Shown here: one piece after another, positions 18,407 to 28,096 of the stretch
Layout of the letters: each line of letters begins with the position of its first letter
How positions within the stretch are numbered: position 1 is the first letter of the stretch
Assembly (NCBI RefSeq): GCF_001586775.1
Contig: NZ_LQXS01000004.1
Span: 62,001-126,000, forward strand
DNA length: 64,000 nucleotides
Direction of reading: 5' to 3'
Source: Sphingobacterium populi
GTDB lineage: Bacteria; Bacteroidota; Bacteroidia; Sphingobacteriales; Sphingobacteriaceae
Made by a program: the position numbers and the translations under genes
Notes under the pieces: generated by a model
What the model saw: the letters and a program-made list of their open reading frames with translations, nothing else
Database searches by the model: none
Told to the model about the DNA's origin: nothing

Positions 18407-20323
18407 TTAATTTGCAATAAGGCCGTACAACATGATGCCTGCAACGCCCAGTACCATCATAAATATATAAAAACTAACGTGCCCAGTTTGTAAATGCCTG
18501 ATGCCGTTACCAGCTGATAAAAATCCTTTCCCGACGCGGTTGACTAATCCATCTACGAGTTTCACATCGACTTTCTTAAAAATATCGGCCAAGTTATTCA
18601 ACGGTTTGGTGATGAGCATTGCATACGCTTCATCTACGTACAACTTGTGATAAGAGAGGCGGTACAATAGGCCACGATCTGTTGTTAACTGCTCCGGTCT
18701 GGCCTCAGATTTGACATAGCGCTTGTACGCCAGTAAAGCCATTGCTAGTGCGGCAACAGTAGATATGCCCATGAGCAGATACTCCGTTGTGTGATCTAAA
18801 TGGAATGGAACGGATACGGCCGCAGAATCGGCAAAGACCGGACTCAAAAAATTAGCTAACCAATGATGTCCCTGCAATGCTTCAGGCACGTTTAGCATAC
18901 CACCTAACACGGATAACACGGCCAAAATAATCAGTGCCACAGTCATAGGCCAAGGCGATTCGTGCAAATGACTTTTCTGCAACTGCGTACCACGAAAATC
19001 GCCTGAAAAGGTCATAAATAATAATCGGAACATATAAAATGCCGTCATCAAAGCACCCGCCAAGCCTAGCACCCAAAAGATTGGGTTTTCGACAAAAGCA
19101 TAAGCCAAAATCTCATCTTTGGAAAAGAATCCCGCAAAGGGCGGAATCCCAGCGATAGCAATGGTTCCAATGAGCATCGTTGCAAAAGCTATGGGTAAGG
19201 CTTTGCGCAATCCGCCCATCTTGCGCATATCTTGCTCATCACTCATCGCGTGTATTACGGAGCCTGCTCCAAGAAACAGTAAAGCTTTGAAGAAAGCGTG
19301 TGTCAGTACATGAAAAAATGCACCTGTAAAAGCACCTACGCCCAAACCAAGAAACATATATCCTAACTGTGATACGGTCGAATAAGCCAGTACTTTTTTA
19401 ATATCATTTTGTGTAAGTGCGATGAATGCTGCCACGACGGCCGTTGCCACACCGACAATCGCGATCACTTGCATCGTAATCGGTGATAGCGTAAACATAA
19501 TGTTTGAGCGAGCGATCATATAAATACCTGCCGTAACCATGGTCGCCGCATGGATTAACGCAGAAACTGGTGTTGGCCCCGCCATCGCATCGGGCAACCA
19601 CGTGAACAACGGTATTTGTGCAGATTTTCCTGTTGCAGCAACAAAAAGTAATAAGGTAATAATCAACAACGTCACATCACCGGATACCATGAGCTTGGCT
19701 TGCCCTAATACTCCGGCAAATTCTAATGTTCCGAAGTGGGCAATCATAAAGAACAAAGCTATTAAGAAACCTAGGTCACCTATCCGATTCATCACAAAGG
19801 CTTTTTTTGCTGCTTTGGCATAATTCGTATTCTTGTACCAAAACCCGATCAATAAGTACGAACAAAGCCCCACACCTTCCCAACCGATAAACATCACGAG
19901 GTAATTGCTCCCTAAGACCAATAGCAACATGAAAAAGATGAACAGGTTCAAGTAGCTGAAAAACTTAGCAAATCCCGGATCCTTGTGCATGTACGAAGTG
20001 GAGTACAAATGAATCAAAAAGCCGATTCCTGTAACGATCAATAGCATAATGGCACTTAATGGATCTACTAAGAAGCGAAATGATACTTGAAAATCGGAAA
20101 CCGAAATCCAGGTAAACAATTCCTGCGTCATAACTCCTGTTCCGCCTACCATCCGAGCACGGTAAACTTCTCCAAAAAGTGTTATACTGGCAGCAAATGC
20201 GGCAAGTACAGTCCCACACCCTATCAGGCTAACTAGCCAGTGCGGAAGGAAATTGCGCAATGTCCCGATAAATACGAAGCCCAACAAGGGCAGTAAGGGC
20301 ACTATCCAGATCAATTCGTTCAT
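18407..20323 (-). CDS. nuoL: NuoL, complex I subunit L
   Basis: Largest antiporter-like membrane subunit, 638 aa, with the long C-terminal lateral helix typical of NuoL. Visible signatures are FIGWEGVGLCSYLLIGFWY, the SAQIPLFTWLPDAMAGPTPVSALIHAATMVTAG core, and STVSQLGYMFLGLGVGA. It lies between nuoK and nuoM. Intact. Confidence 0.96.
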   Translation of the reverse strand: MNELIWIVPLLPLLGFVFIGTLRNFLPHWLVSLIGCGTVLAAFAASITLFGEVYRARMVGGTGVMTQELFTWISVSDFQVSFRFLVDPLSAIMLLIVTGIGFLIHLYSTSYMHKDPGFAKFFSYLNLFIFFMLLLVLGSNYLVMFIGWEGVGLCSYLLIGFWYKNTNYAKAAKKAFVMNRIGDLGFLIALFFMIAHFGTLEFAGVLGQAKLMVSGDVTLLIITLLLFVAATGKSAQIPLFTWLPDAMAGPTPVSALIHAATMVTAGIYMIARSNIMFTLSPITMQVIAIVGVATAVVAAFIALTQNDIKKVLAYSTVSQLGYMFLGLGVGAFTGAFFHVLTHAFFKALLFLGAGSVIHAMSDEQDMRKMGGLRKALPIAFATMLIGTIAIAGIPPFAGFFSKDEILAYAFVENPIFWVLGLAGALMTAFYMFRLLFMTFSGDFRGTQLQKSHLHESPWPMTVALIILAVLSVLGGMLNVPEALQGHHWLANFLSPVFADSAAVSVPFHLDHTTEYLLMGISTVAALAMALLAYKRYVKSEARPEQLTTDRGLLYRLSYHKLYVDEAYAMLITKPLNNLADIFKKVDVKLVDGLVNRVGKGFLSAGNGIRHLQTGHVSFYIFMMVLGVAGIMLYGLIAN

Positions 20324-20392
20324 ACGCGGTTAATTTATTCTAAGCAAGTTTATTTTCCTGGGTTAGCAATCTGTTATTCTTTTTCGCTCGTG

Positions 20393-20722
20393 CTACAAAC
20401 GCAATTTGGTCAGCGAATCAATATCAATCGATTTGGTATTGCGATACACCATAATTACGATGGCCAACCCGACGGCAACTTCGGCCGCGGCGAGCGCCAT
20501 GATGAAGAATACGAAGACCTGACCAGCGGGATCAGCATGATGCGCCGAAAAAGCGGCAAGCAGCAAATTCACCGCATTGAGCATCAACTCAATAGACATC
20601 ATGATAATAATAATATTTCTTCTTGTAAGCACGCCAATAACGCCAATAGCGAAAATGGTACTGCAAAAGATCAAGTAATGCTGCAAGGGAACCCCTTGTA
20701 ACTGTGTGGCTATATTATCCAT
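20393..20722 (-). CDS. nuoK: NuoK, complex I subunit K
   Basis: Small three-helix membrane subunit, 109 aa. The conserved membrane glutamates are visible in SIELMLNAVNLLL and AAAEVAVGLAIVIMVYRN. The start overlaps the end of nuoJ by 8 nt, suggesting translational coupling. Confidence 0.95.
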   Translation of the reverse strand: MDNIATQLQGVPLQHYLIFCSTIFAIGVIGVLTRRNIIIIMMSIELMLNAVNLLLAAFSAHHADPAGQVFVFFIMALAAAEVAVGLAIVIMVYRNTKSIDIDSLTKLRL

Positions 20723-21224
20723 GTTGCTTTTTCACTCCTTTCTCATGTTTGGCCAACAAAACTGCTCCTACCATCGCCGTAAGCAACAGGATAGAAGACA
20801 ATTCGAAAGGTAGTAAAAACTCTCCGAAAAGCACTTTACCCAGACTCTCGACCAACCCAATATTACCGTGAGGTTCGATCAGTACATCGCTTTGCTCTAG
20901 TGCTCGGAATGCGCCCAAAAAGGTGGCTAACAAACATAATCCTGCAATCGTACCCATAACCTTCACCAAGGGCGATTTCATTGGTTCCGTATCCTTATTT
21001 AAATTCAGCAACATCAACACGAAAAGGAATAATACCATGATCGCACCCATATACACAATGAAATTCACCACAGCCAAAAATTGAGCATTCAGCATGATAT
21101 AATGTACGGTAAACGTGAAAAACGTAATCACTAAGTACAATACACTGTGTACCGGGTTTTTAGTAAAAATGGTCATCAGCGAAAAAATCACCGAAATAAA
21201 AGCTACGAGATAAAAAAAAGACAT
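20715..21224 (-). CDS. nuoJ: NuoJ, complex I subunit J
   Basis: Five-helix membrane subunit, 169 aa, that forms the flexible pi-bulge helix region of the proton path. NPVHSVLYLVITFF and FIVYMGAIMVLFLFVLMLLN are diagnostic. It starts 12 nt after nuoI and overlaps nuoK by 8 nt. Confidence 0.95.
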   Translation of the reverse strand: MSFFYLVAFISVIFSLMTIFTKNPVHSVLYLVITFFTFTVHYIMLNAQFLAVVNFIVYMGAIMVLFLFVLMLLNLNKDTEPMKSPLVKVMGTIAGLCLLATFLGAFRALEQSDVLIEPHGNIGLVESLGKVLFGEFLLPFELSSILLLTAMVGAVLLAKHEKGVKKQHG

Positions 21225-21235
21225 CGGCTTATAGA

Positions 21236-21749
21236 TTAATCTTTAGCAAGTTTTGTGATATCAAATTTGGGTTCTACCAATTTATCTTTCCCATAGATAA
21301 AATCTTTCCTGAGGTAGTCCGCCGTTACATGTGGCCCATCCAGATAAATGGCCTCTTTGGGGCAAGCTTCTTCGCATAATCCACAGAAGATACAGCGGAG
21401 CATATTGATCTCATACACGGCTGCATATTTTTCTTCGCGATAAAGGTGCTCTTCACTTTTAGTTCGTTCGGCAGAAGTCATCGTAATTGCTTCCGCAGGA
21501 CAAGACAAAGCGCACAATCCGCAAGCCGTGCACCGCTCTCTACCTTGCTCGTCGCGTTTTAAAGAGTGCTGCCCCCGAAAATTTTTGGAATAAGGACGCA
21601 CTTCTTCCGGATATTTCACCGTTGGGATTTTTTAAAAAATGCCGAAGCGTAATAGACAATCCCTTTGCTATGGCAGGCAGATAAATGCGCTCCCAAAAGT
21701 TCATGGGTTTTTGTTCTAGTACTTTTTTTCTATTCGATAACGACTGCAT
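21236..21749 (-). pseudogene. nuoI: NuoI, complex I 4Fe-4S subunit (frameshifted)
   Basis: Peripheral-arm ferredoxin-like subunit carrying clusters N6a and N6b. The N-terminal 69-residue frame (21749-21540) begins MQSLSNRKKVLEQ and reads correctly to ITLRHF. The following frame (from about 21619 to 21236) carries TVKYPEEVRPYSKNF and both binding motifs, CTACGLCALSCP and CIFCGLCEEACP. The switch falls in a T6-A6 stretch (complement of 21628-21639). Two missing bases (giving HFFKKIPTVKYPEEV) or one extra A would join the frames into about 170-171 aa. All eight cluster cysteines are intact. A homopolymer error is the likely cause. Confidence 0.9.
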
Positions 21750-21767
21750 ATAATTCGAAGCTCCTCT

Positions 21768-22805
21768 CTAAAAAAATGTATCCTTAATCAATATGATCAC
21801 ACCTGTGAGCACAATATTCGCAATAGCCAAAGGTATTAGCTTCTTCCAGCCCAAACGCATCAGTTGGTCGTATCGAAACCGTGGCAACGTCCATCTGATC
21901 CACATAAAGAAGAAGATAAAAGCAAATATTTTGGCAAAAAACACCAATACACCAATGATCGTGATCCAGTTGTCCGAAAGTCCCAAATCGTACATAAAAG
22001 GGAAGTTGTAACCACCAAAATACAAAGCTGCCATCAGTGCCGACGACACAAACATGTTGATGTATTCTGAAAACATATATAAGCCCAACTTCATGGACGA
22101 ATACTCGGTATGATATCCACCCACTAATTCGGTTTCACACTCTGGTAAATCGAATGGTACGCGATTACATTCAGCAAATGCACAGACGACGAAGATGATA
22201 AAGCCGAGCGGTTGTGCCCAGATATTCCAATTAACAAATCCGGATTGCTGCGCTACGATCTCCCCAATAGAAAGTGTGCCGGTCACCATTAACAAGGCGA
22301 TCAACGACAAGCCCAAACCAATCTCGTAACTAATACTTTGCGAAGCAGCACGAATAGCGCCCATCAAAGAAAACTTGTTGTTGGACGCCCATCCTCCCAG
22401 CATAATCCCATATACACCAAGCGCAATGACACCAAAAATGTATAATACTCCGATATTGACTTCTGCCACTTGCAAGGTGATACTCACATCGCCAATAGTA
22501 AGTGTTTGCCCCCACGGAATAACAGCGGAGCTAATACATGCCGTGATAATGGCAATCACTGGACCGATGATAAATAAGCCTTTGTGTGCCCCTGCCGGAA
22601 TGATTTCTTCTTTAAAAAAGAACTTACCTCCATCACAAAGCGGCTGTAGCAATCCGAATGCTCCGGCGCGATCCGGCCCATGCCGATCCTGCATAAATCC
22701 CGCGATTTTGCGTTCGGCCAAGGTCGAATACATTGCGATTACTAAGGTGATCGTAAATACGATCACTACCAATATCAATTTTTCTAATAGAAATGCTGTC
22801 TCCAT
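21768..22805 (-). CDS. nuoH: NuoH, complex I quinone-site subunit
   Basis: Membrane subunit forming part of the quinone cavity, 345 aa with about eight helices. Signatures are YSTLAERKIAGFMQDRHGPDR (about 26-46), the GLLQPLCDGGKFFFKEE loop, and NRVPFDLPECETELVGGYHTEYSSMK. It lies between nuoG (13 nt) and nuoI. Intact. Confidence 0.96.
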   Translation of the reverse strand: METAFLLEKLILVVIVFTITLVIAMYSTLAERKIAGFMQDRHGPDRAGAFGLLQPLCDGGKFFFKEEIIPAGAHKGLFIIGPVIAIITACISSAVIPWGQTLTIGDVSITLQVAEVNIGVLYIFGVIALGVYGIMLGGWASNNKFSLMGAIRAASQSISYEIGLGLSLIALLMVTGTLSIGEIVAQQSGFVNWNIWAQPLGFIIFVVCAFAECNRVPFDLPECETELVGGYHTEYSSMKLGLYMFSEYINMFVSSALMAALYFGGYNFPFMYDLGLSDNWITIIGVLVFFAKIFAFIFFFMWIRWTLPRFRYDQLMRLGWKKLIPLAIANIVLTGVIILIKDTFF

Positions 22806-22818
22806 AGCTGCTCGTCGC

Positions 22819-23835
22819 CTATTTCAGTTTCTCGGTTCTTGCCAACTGTTCCCAATTGGCCTCTTTTAATGGCATATTTTCCGGAATCACGGCCGGTGGC
22901 TGGAACTGTGTGTAGTGGTTCGAAGCGATGACGGATTCCTGACTCACTTTAGCTGGATCTTCCAGAATCCAATCTGCCGTTTCTTTCTTATCAAAACGAC
23001 AGGTGTTACAGATAAAGTCTTCGACCTCATCGTATTCGTCCTTGCGCGCGGTCACGCGCAATACATCTGCTCCTTTGTACCACAAGGTCACTTTTCCAGA
23101 GCACGAAGGGCAATCCCGATGTGCATTGACTGGTTTAGTAAACCAAACCCGATTTTTGAAGCGGAATGTTTTGTCGGTCAACGCGCCTACTGGACACACA
23201 TCGATCACATTTCCGATGAAATCATTTTCTAACGCATTCTCAATAAATGTGGAAATCTCTGCATGATCTCCACGGTACAAGATGCCATGCTCGCGAGTAT
23301 TCGTCAATTGATTGGCAACATATACACAACGGTAACACAGAATACAACGATTCATATGCAGTTGAATCTGGTCTCCGATATCAATCCGCTCAAACGTACG
23401 ACGAGGAAAGTCATAACGCGTGTTCTCAGAACCATGCTCATAACCCAAATCTTGCAGTTTACATTCTCCAGCTTGATCGCATACCGGACAATCTAGTGGG
23501 TGATTGATTAATAGCATCTCGACCACACTTTTTCGTGCGTCTATCACGTCTGGCGAGGTAATATTTTGTACTTCCATGCCATCCATTACCGTTGTGCGGC
23601 ATGACGCAACGAGTTTCGGCATTGGCCGAGGGTCTTTCTCTGATCCTTTAGTGACTTTTACCAAACAGGTACGGCATTTACCGCCACTGCCTTCCAACTT
23701 GGAGTAATAACACATAGCCGGCGGCACAATATCTCCACCGATCTGACGGGCAGCGTTTAATATTGTTGTACCGGCATCTACATCTACCGATATGCCATCT
23801 ATACTTACTTTAAATTTTTGTACTTCTTCCGCCAT
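22819..23835 (-). CDS. nuoG: NuoG, short Fe-S subunit of complex I
   Basis: Iron-sulfur subunit of the electron-input arm. At 338 aa it is far shorter than the roughly 900-aa E. coli NuoG, as in other Bacteroidota. It keeps the N-terminal 2Fe-2S ferredoxin domain (CYYSKLEGSGGKCRTC), the HPLDCPVCDQAGEC His/Cys cluster motif, the CILCYRC 4Fe-4S motif, and a CPSC...CNTC pair that resembles the small Fe-S domain of molybdopterin enzymes. The large molybdopterin-type domain is absent. Start is ATG 23835; the codon before it is GTG. Confidence 0.93.
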   Translation of the reverse strand: MAEEVQKFKVSIDGISVDVDAGTTILNAARQIGGDIVPPAMCYYSKLEGSGGKCRTCLVKVTKGSEKDPRPMPKLVASCRTTVMDGMEVQNITSPDVIDARKSVVEMLLINHPLDCPVCDQAGECKLQDLGYEHGSENTRYDFPRRTFERIDIGDQIQLHMNRCILCYRCVYVANQLTNTREHGILYRGDHAEISTFIENALENDFIGNVIDVCPVGALTDKTFRFKNRVWFTKPVNAHRDCPSCSGKVTLWYKGADVLRVTARKDEYDEVEDFICNTCRFDKKETADWILEDPAKVSQESVIASNHYTQFQPPAVIPENMPLKEANWEQLARTEKLK

Positions 23836-23851
23836 CACCGTTTTCTTAGCT

Positions 23852-25210
23852 CTATGATTCCGTTACGACTTCCAAAGGATCAGCATAATGCGCCAATCCA
23901 TAATTTCTATTCTGTGCTTCTTGCGCATGGTTGATATGCCATTCAAATTCATCCCTGAAATGCCGTATCGCTGCCGCAACAGGCCATGCCGCTGCATCGC
24001 CCAATGGGCAGATGGTATTTCCTTCAATCTTTCGCTGTATATCCCAGAGAAGATCGATATCGTTCATCGTGCCTCGACCGTGCTCAATATTGTAGAGCAC
24101 TTTCTCCATCCAACCCGTACCTTCACGACAAGGAGAACACTGTCCGCAGCTTTCGTGGCGGTAAAATCGGGTAAAGTTCCACGTGTTGCGCACAATGCAC
24201 TGATCTTCATCAAAAGCAATAAAACCTCCTGAGCCCATCATCGTACCCGATTGAAAGCCGCCATCTGCCAAAGATTCGTATGTCATAAGGCGCGCTTCGC
24301 CTTTAATGGTTTTTGTGATCAGGTTGGCGGGAAGAATCGGCACCGACGATCCGCCTGCTACGACTGCTTTTAGCTTCTTGCCATTGGCAATTCCGCCACA
24401 ATATTCATCGGAGTAGATAAACTCTTCTACTGGCAGGCCAAGCTCGATTTCGTACACACCGGGTTTCGCTAGATTACCTCCTGCGGAGATCAATTTTGTA
24501 CCAGTGCTACGCTCAATGCCAATTTTAGCATATTCTTCGCCACCATCATTAATGATGGGCACGGTAGCGGCTATTGATTCTACGTTGTTGACCACGGTCG
24601 GGCAGCCGTAAAGGCCTGCTATCGCTGGAAAAGGTGGTTTGATCCGCGGATTGCCACGTTTCCCTTCTAAAGATTCTAGCAAGGCAGTTTCTTCTCCACA
24701 GATATACGCTCCGCCACCAGGTTGTACATACAATTCCAAATCGTATCCCGAACCTAATATATTCTTACCCAGATAACCGGCAGCCTTTGCTTCGGCAATT
24801 GCTTTTTCAAGGATTCGGATCTGTGGCATCATTTCTCCACGCACATAAATAAAAGAGGTGTGTGCGCCCAGTGCGTAGCTGGATACAATCATTCCCTCGA
24901 TTAAGGCATGTGGTATATGTGTCATAAGATACCGGTCTTTGAATGTGCCTGGCTCTGACTCATCAGCATTACATACCAAATAACGTGGAACTCCTTCTGG
25001 CTTTGCCAGAAAACTCCATTTCATTCCGGTCGGGAAACCTGCTCCACCACGACCACGCAATCCGGATTTTTTTACTTCCTCTACGACGTCCTCCGGACTC
25101 ATGGATTTCAACGCTTTATCGACTGATCGATAACCGCCCTGTTCTTTGTACACGGAATAGCTTTGTATGCCGGGTACGTTGATATGTGTGAGTAATAACT
25201 TTCGCCCCAT
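23852..25210 (-). CDS. nuoF: NuoF, complex I NADH-binding subunit
   Basis: NADH dehydrogenase subunit with FMN and cluster N3, 452 aa. SGLRGRGGAGFPTGMKW (about 49-65) is the FMN/NADH glycine-rich site, AYICGEETALLESLEGKRG is the second NADH motif, and SCGQCSPCREGTGWM with a later NTICPLGDAAAWP provides the four cluster cysteines. It lies between nuoE (4 nt) and nuoG. Intact. Confidence 0.97.
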   Translation of the reverse strand: MGRKLLLTHINVPGIQSYSVYKEQGGYRSVDKALKSMSPEDVVEEVKKSGLRGRGGAGFPTGMKWSFLAKPEGVPRYLVCNADESEPGTFKDRYLMTHIPHALIEGMIVSSYALGAHTSFIYVRGEMMPQIRILEKAIAEAKAAGYLGKNILGSGYDLELYVQPGGGAYICGEETALLESLEGKRGNPRIKPPFPAIAGLYGCPTVVNNVESIAATVPIINDGGEEYAKIGIERSTGTKLISAGGNLAKPGVYEIELGLPVEEFIYSDEYCGGIANGKKLKAVVAGGSSVPILPANLITKTIKGEARLMTYESLADGGFQSGTMMGSGGFIAFDEDQCIVRNTWNFTRFYRHESCGQCSPCREGTGWMEKVLYNIEHGRGTMNDIDLLWDIQRKIEGNTICPLGDAAAWPVAAAIRHFRDEFEWHINHAQEAQNRNYGLAHYADPLEVVTES

Positions 25211-25214
25211 GATA

Positions 25215-25741
25215 CTAATCTTTAGCTTGTGCTTCGGTTCTCAACTTTCCGATTAACTCATCTACACTGTGCGGTGTGAGTTTTTCATAAAACGTATATT
25301 CAGGCCCTATTTGCAATACTGGACCAAATCCGCACGCCGCCAAACACTCTACGCCACGCCAAGAGAAAAGTCCATCAGCGGTTACTTCACCTTCTTTTAC
25401 GCCTAGTTCGTGCTCAAGATGCTCCATAATCTTCTCAGCGCCAACAAGGCAACATGGGCCAGTACGACAAACTTCCAACATATATTTGCCTTGTGGTTGC
25501 AAGAAGTACATGCTATAAAAAGTGGCGACTTCGTACACTTCAATGGCTGTATCGTAAGATAGTGCGCCACTTTATCCATCGCATCTACACTTAACCAACC
25601 ATATGCGGCTTGCACCTCGTGCAGAATTGGCAATAACGCGGATTTTTGCCGCCCTTCAGGATAGCGAGCAACGATCTCACCAAACTTCTCTAGTAAGCTA
25701 GGAGAGAAGTCTACTATTAGATTTTCTTTTACGCTAAGCAT
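25215..25741 (-). pseudogene. nuoE: NuoE, complex I 2Fe-2S subunit (frameshifted)
   Basis: 24-kDa thioredoxin-like subunit carrying cluster N1a. The first frame starts at 25741 (MLSVKENLIVDFS) and reads correctly to HYLTIQP. The second frame resumes with EVYEVATFYSMYF and ends at 25215, carrying the cluster cysteines in CRTGPC and ECLAACGFGP. One missing base in the complement of about 25545-25546 (CAGCC followed by ATTGAAG) separates them. Restoring it gives QPIEVYEVATFY, the family sequence, and a protein of 175 aa. The start overlaps the nuoD stop by 8 nt. Confidence 0.9.
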
Positions 25742-26969
25742 CTAATTCTCCCGCAATTACATTTAAACTACTCATATTAATAATCGCATCAGAAATAAGC
25801 ATTCCGCTACTCATGGGTGCAAACATTTGATAATTGATAAACGAAGGACGGCGGAAATGCAACCGATATGGCGTGCGACCTCCATCGTGAATAAGGTAAA
25901 AACCCAACTCACCATTTGCTCCCTCTACTGCATGATACACCTCTGATTTGGGAGTTTCCCATTCGCCCATCACTATCTTGAAATGATATATGAGCGCCTC
26001 CATATTCGTATATACCTGCTCTTTAGGCGGTAGATAAAATTCGGGAACATCCGCGTGGAATACACCTTTCGGTTCTTTTTCTATTTTTTGCAAAGCTTGT
26101 TCAATGATTCGCATGGATTGCCACATCTCTTCGTTGCGCACCATGAAACGATCATACACATCTCCGTTGGTACCTACTGGCACATCAAAATCAAATTCTT
26201 CGTACGAACAATAAGGAGATTGTACGCGCACATCATAATCTACTCCGGTTGCCCGTAAGATTGGTCCACTCCAGCTATAATCCAACGCTTGCTCGGGTAT
26301 TACGGCCGCGACATTAGATGTTCGCTCAATAAAGATGCGGTTGCGCGTAAATAACTCTTGAAATTCACTTAGTACTGGCGGGAAACGTTTGATAAACGCT
26401 TCAATTTTACTGAATGCAACCTCGTTGAAATCCCGTTCGAATCCGCCAATACGACCAATATTGGTCGTTAGGCGCGCGCCACAGATTTCCTCAAAAATTT
26501 CGTAAATGAACTCTCGCTCTTGCATTAAATATAAGAAGCCAGAAAAGGCACCTGTATCTACTCCCAAGATGCCATTGCAGATAATGTGATCGGCTATTCT
26601 GGCTAGCTCCATCACGATGACCCTCATGTATTGTACGCGCTTGGGAATCTCGATCTCCAATAACTTTTCGACCGTCATGTGCCAGCCCATATTATTGATC
26701 GGTGCAGAGCAGTAATTAAGACGGTCAGTTAACGGCGTAATTTGATAGAAAGGGCGATGTTCCGCAATTTTTTCAAATGCGCGATGTATGTATCCAATCG
26801 TCGATACCCCACTAACTATGCGTTCACCATCAATCTGCAACACATTCTGAAACACGCCATGCGTTGCAGGATGCGTCGGCCCAAGATTGAGGGTGGTGAG
26901 CTCTTCTTCTGGGTCGTGCTCTTCAAAAACGGGTCTATTAGATGTTAACTCGGTGATCGGCTTGCTCAT
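25734..26969 (-). CDS. nuoD: NuoD, complex I quinone-site subunit (49 kDa)
   Basis: 411-aa subunit related to the NiFe-hydrogenase large subunit, forming the quinone head-group site with NuoB. LGPTHPATHGVFQ (about 29-41) includes the quinone-ligating His. GYIHRAFEKIAEHRPFYQITPLTDRL, GVDTGAFSGFLY and the C-terminal DPVMGEVDR-equivalent region are recognisable. It is a separate gene here, not fused to NuoC. It lies 24 nt after nuoC. Intact. Confidence 0.97.
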   Translation of the reverse strand: MSKPITELTSNRPVFEEHDPEEELTTLNLGPTHPATHGVFQNVLQIDGERIVSGVSTIGYIHRAFEKIAEHRPFYQITPLTDRLNYCSAPINNMGWHMTVEKLLEIEIPKRVQYMRVIVMELARIADHIICNGILGVDTGAFSGFLYLMQEREFIYEIFEEICGARLTTNIGRIGGFERDFNEVAFSKIEAFIKRFPPVLSEFQELFTRNRIFIERTSNVAAVIPEQALDYSWSGPILRATGVDYDVRVQSPYCSYEEFDFDVPVGTNGDVYDRFMVRNEEMWQSMRIIEQALQKIEKEPKGVFHADVPEFYLPPKEQVYTNMEALIYHFKIVMGEWETPKSEVYHAVEGANGELGFYLIHDGGRTPYRLHFRRPSFINYQMFAPMSSGMLISDAIINMSSLNVIAGELDA

Positions 26970-26993
26970 ACGTATCGCGTCTTGTATAGCGGA

Positions 26994-27491
26994 CTAACGT
27001 CCAAAATAAAAATCTCTTTTATCTACTCTGTTAGGATCTTCTAAAGGATATTCTCGTCGCATTGGAAATACATCCAATTCGTCCATATTTAAGATTCGTC
27101 GCAAATCAGGATGTCCTTCAAACTCCACTCCGAAGAAATCATAGGTTTCGCGTTCCATCCAATTGGCTCCAGCCCACACTGCAGTAGCAGATGGTATCGT
27201 TGGTTCATTTACTGGTATCGATACCTTAATCCTTATACGCACATTTTCTACCAAATTATGAACATGGTAAACAATCTCAAATGTGTTTTCCCTTTCGGGA
27301 TAATGGACTGCAGTAATATCTGTAAGATATATGAATCCGGCTGTATCTTTCAAAAAACGAAGTATATCCAGAATCAACTCCTTTTTGGTATGTATCGTCA
27401 ATAAGCCATATGGCTCTTCATACCGAATAATACCTTCAGCAAAATGCTGTTGTAATTGCGCTAAAAGCTGTTGATTATCGAGTTTATCCAT
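26994..27491 (-). CDS. nuoC: NuoC, complex I 30-kDa subunit
   Basis: 165-aa peripheral-arm subunit. The signature is ERETYDFFGVEFEGHPDLRRILN followed by YPLEDPNRVDKRDFYFGR at the C-terminus. The start overlaps nuoB by 8 nt, implying coupled translation. Confidence 0.95.
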   Translation of the reverse strand: MDKLDNQQLLAQLQQHFAEGIIRYEEPYGLLTIHTKKELILDILRFLKDTAGFIYLTDITAVHYPERENTFEIVYHVHNLVENVRIRIKVSIPVNEPTIPSATAVWAGANWMERETYDFFGVEFEGHPDLRRILNMDELDVFPMRREYPLEDPNRVDKRDFYFGR

Positions 27492-28038
27492 TATCTGTAG
27501 CTATACCGTATTTCTCTAACAAAGCTTTGTATTCTGGCGTATTTCGTCGATTTAGCGATTCACTCTTTACGATATCTTGCAAACGCATCACGCCGTCTAA
27601 AATCGCTTCGGGTCTTGGCGGGCAACCAGGAACGTATACATCTACTGGAATAATCTCATCTATTCCCTGCAACACAGAATAGGTATCAAAGATACCACCG
27701 CTTGACGCACATGCGCCAACTGCTATCACCCAACGAGGTTCTGCCATTTGGATGTATACTTGCTTGAGTACCGGCGCCATTTTTTTTGCAATTGTTCCCA
27801 TGACCAGCAACATATCAGCTTGCCGTGGCGAAAAACTTGGCCGCTCGGCTCCAAAACGCGCTAAATCATAAGTAGAGCCCATTGTCGCCATAAACTCAAT
27901 TCCGCAACAAGATGTTGCAAAAGGAAGAGGCCACAATGAATTGGCTCTTGCCAATCCTACAGCTTTATCAAGTGTTGTTGCAAAAAAACCAGATCCTTCC
28001 ACACCAGGCGGACGATCGGCCAAAGTTATTTGACTCAT
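27484..28038 (-). CDS. nuoB: NuoB, complex I N2-cluster subunit
   Basis: 184-aa subunit holding cluster N2, the electron donor to quinone. The tandem cysteines Cys44-Cys45 (SCCGIEFM), Cys110 (VGACASSGG) and Cys139 (PGCPPRPEAILDG) are all present. It lies between nuoA and nuoC. Intact. Confidence 0.97.
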   Translation of the reverse strand: MSQITLADRPPGVEGSGFFATTLDKAVGLARANSLWPLPFATSCCGIEFMATMGSTYDLARFGAERPSFSPRQADMLLVMGTIAKKMAPVLKQVYIQMAEPRWVIAVGACASSGGIFDTYSVLQGIDEIIPVDVYVPGCPPRPEAILDGVMRLQDIVKSESLNRRNTPEYKALLEKYGIATDNG

Positions 28039-28096
28039 TTTTTCAATTTCCTTTCTATGTTCACAAGATTTTGACGAAAAGGATCGACATGGTGAT

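Noticed and set aside
22375..22869. Plus-strand open frame of 164 codons antisense to nuoH
   Set aside because: Shadow of a conserved gene; Pro- and Ser-rich low-information translation with no family resemblance.
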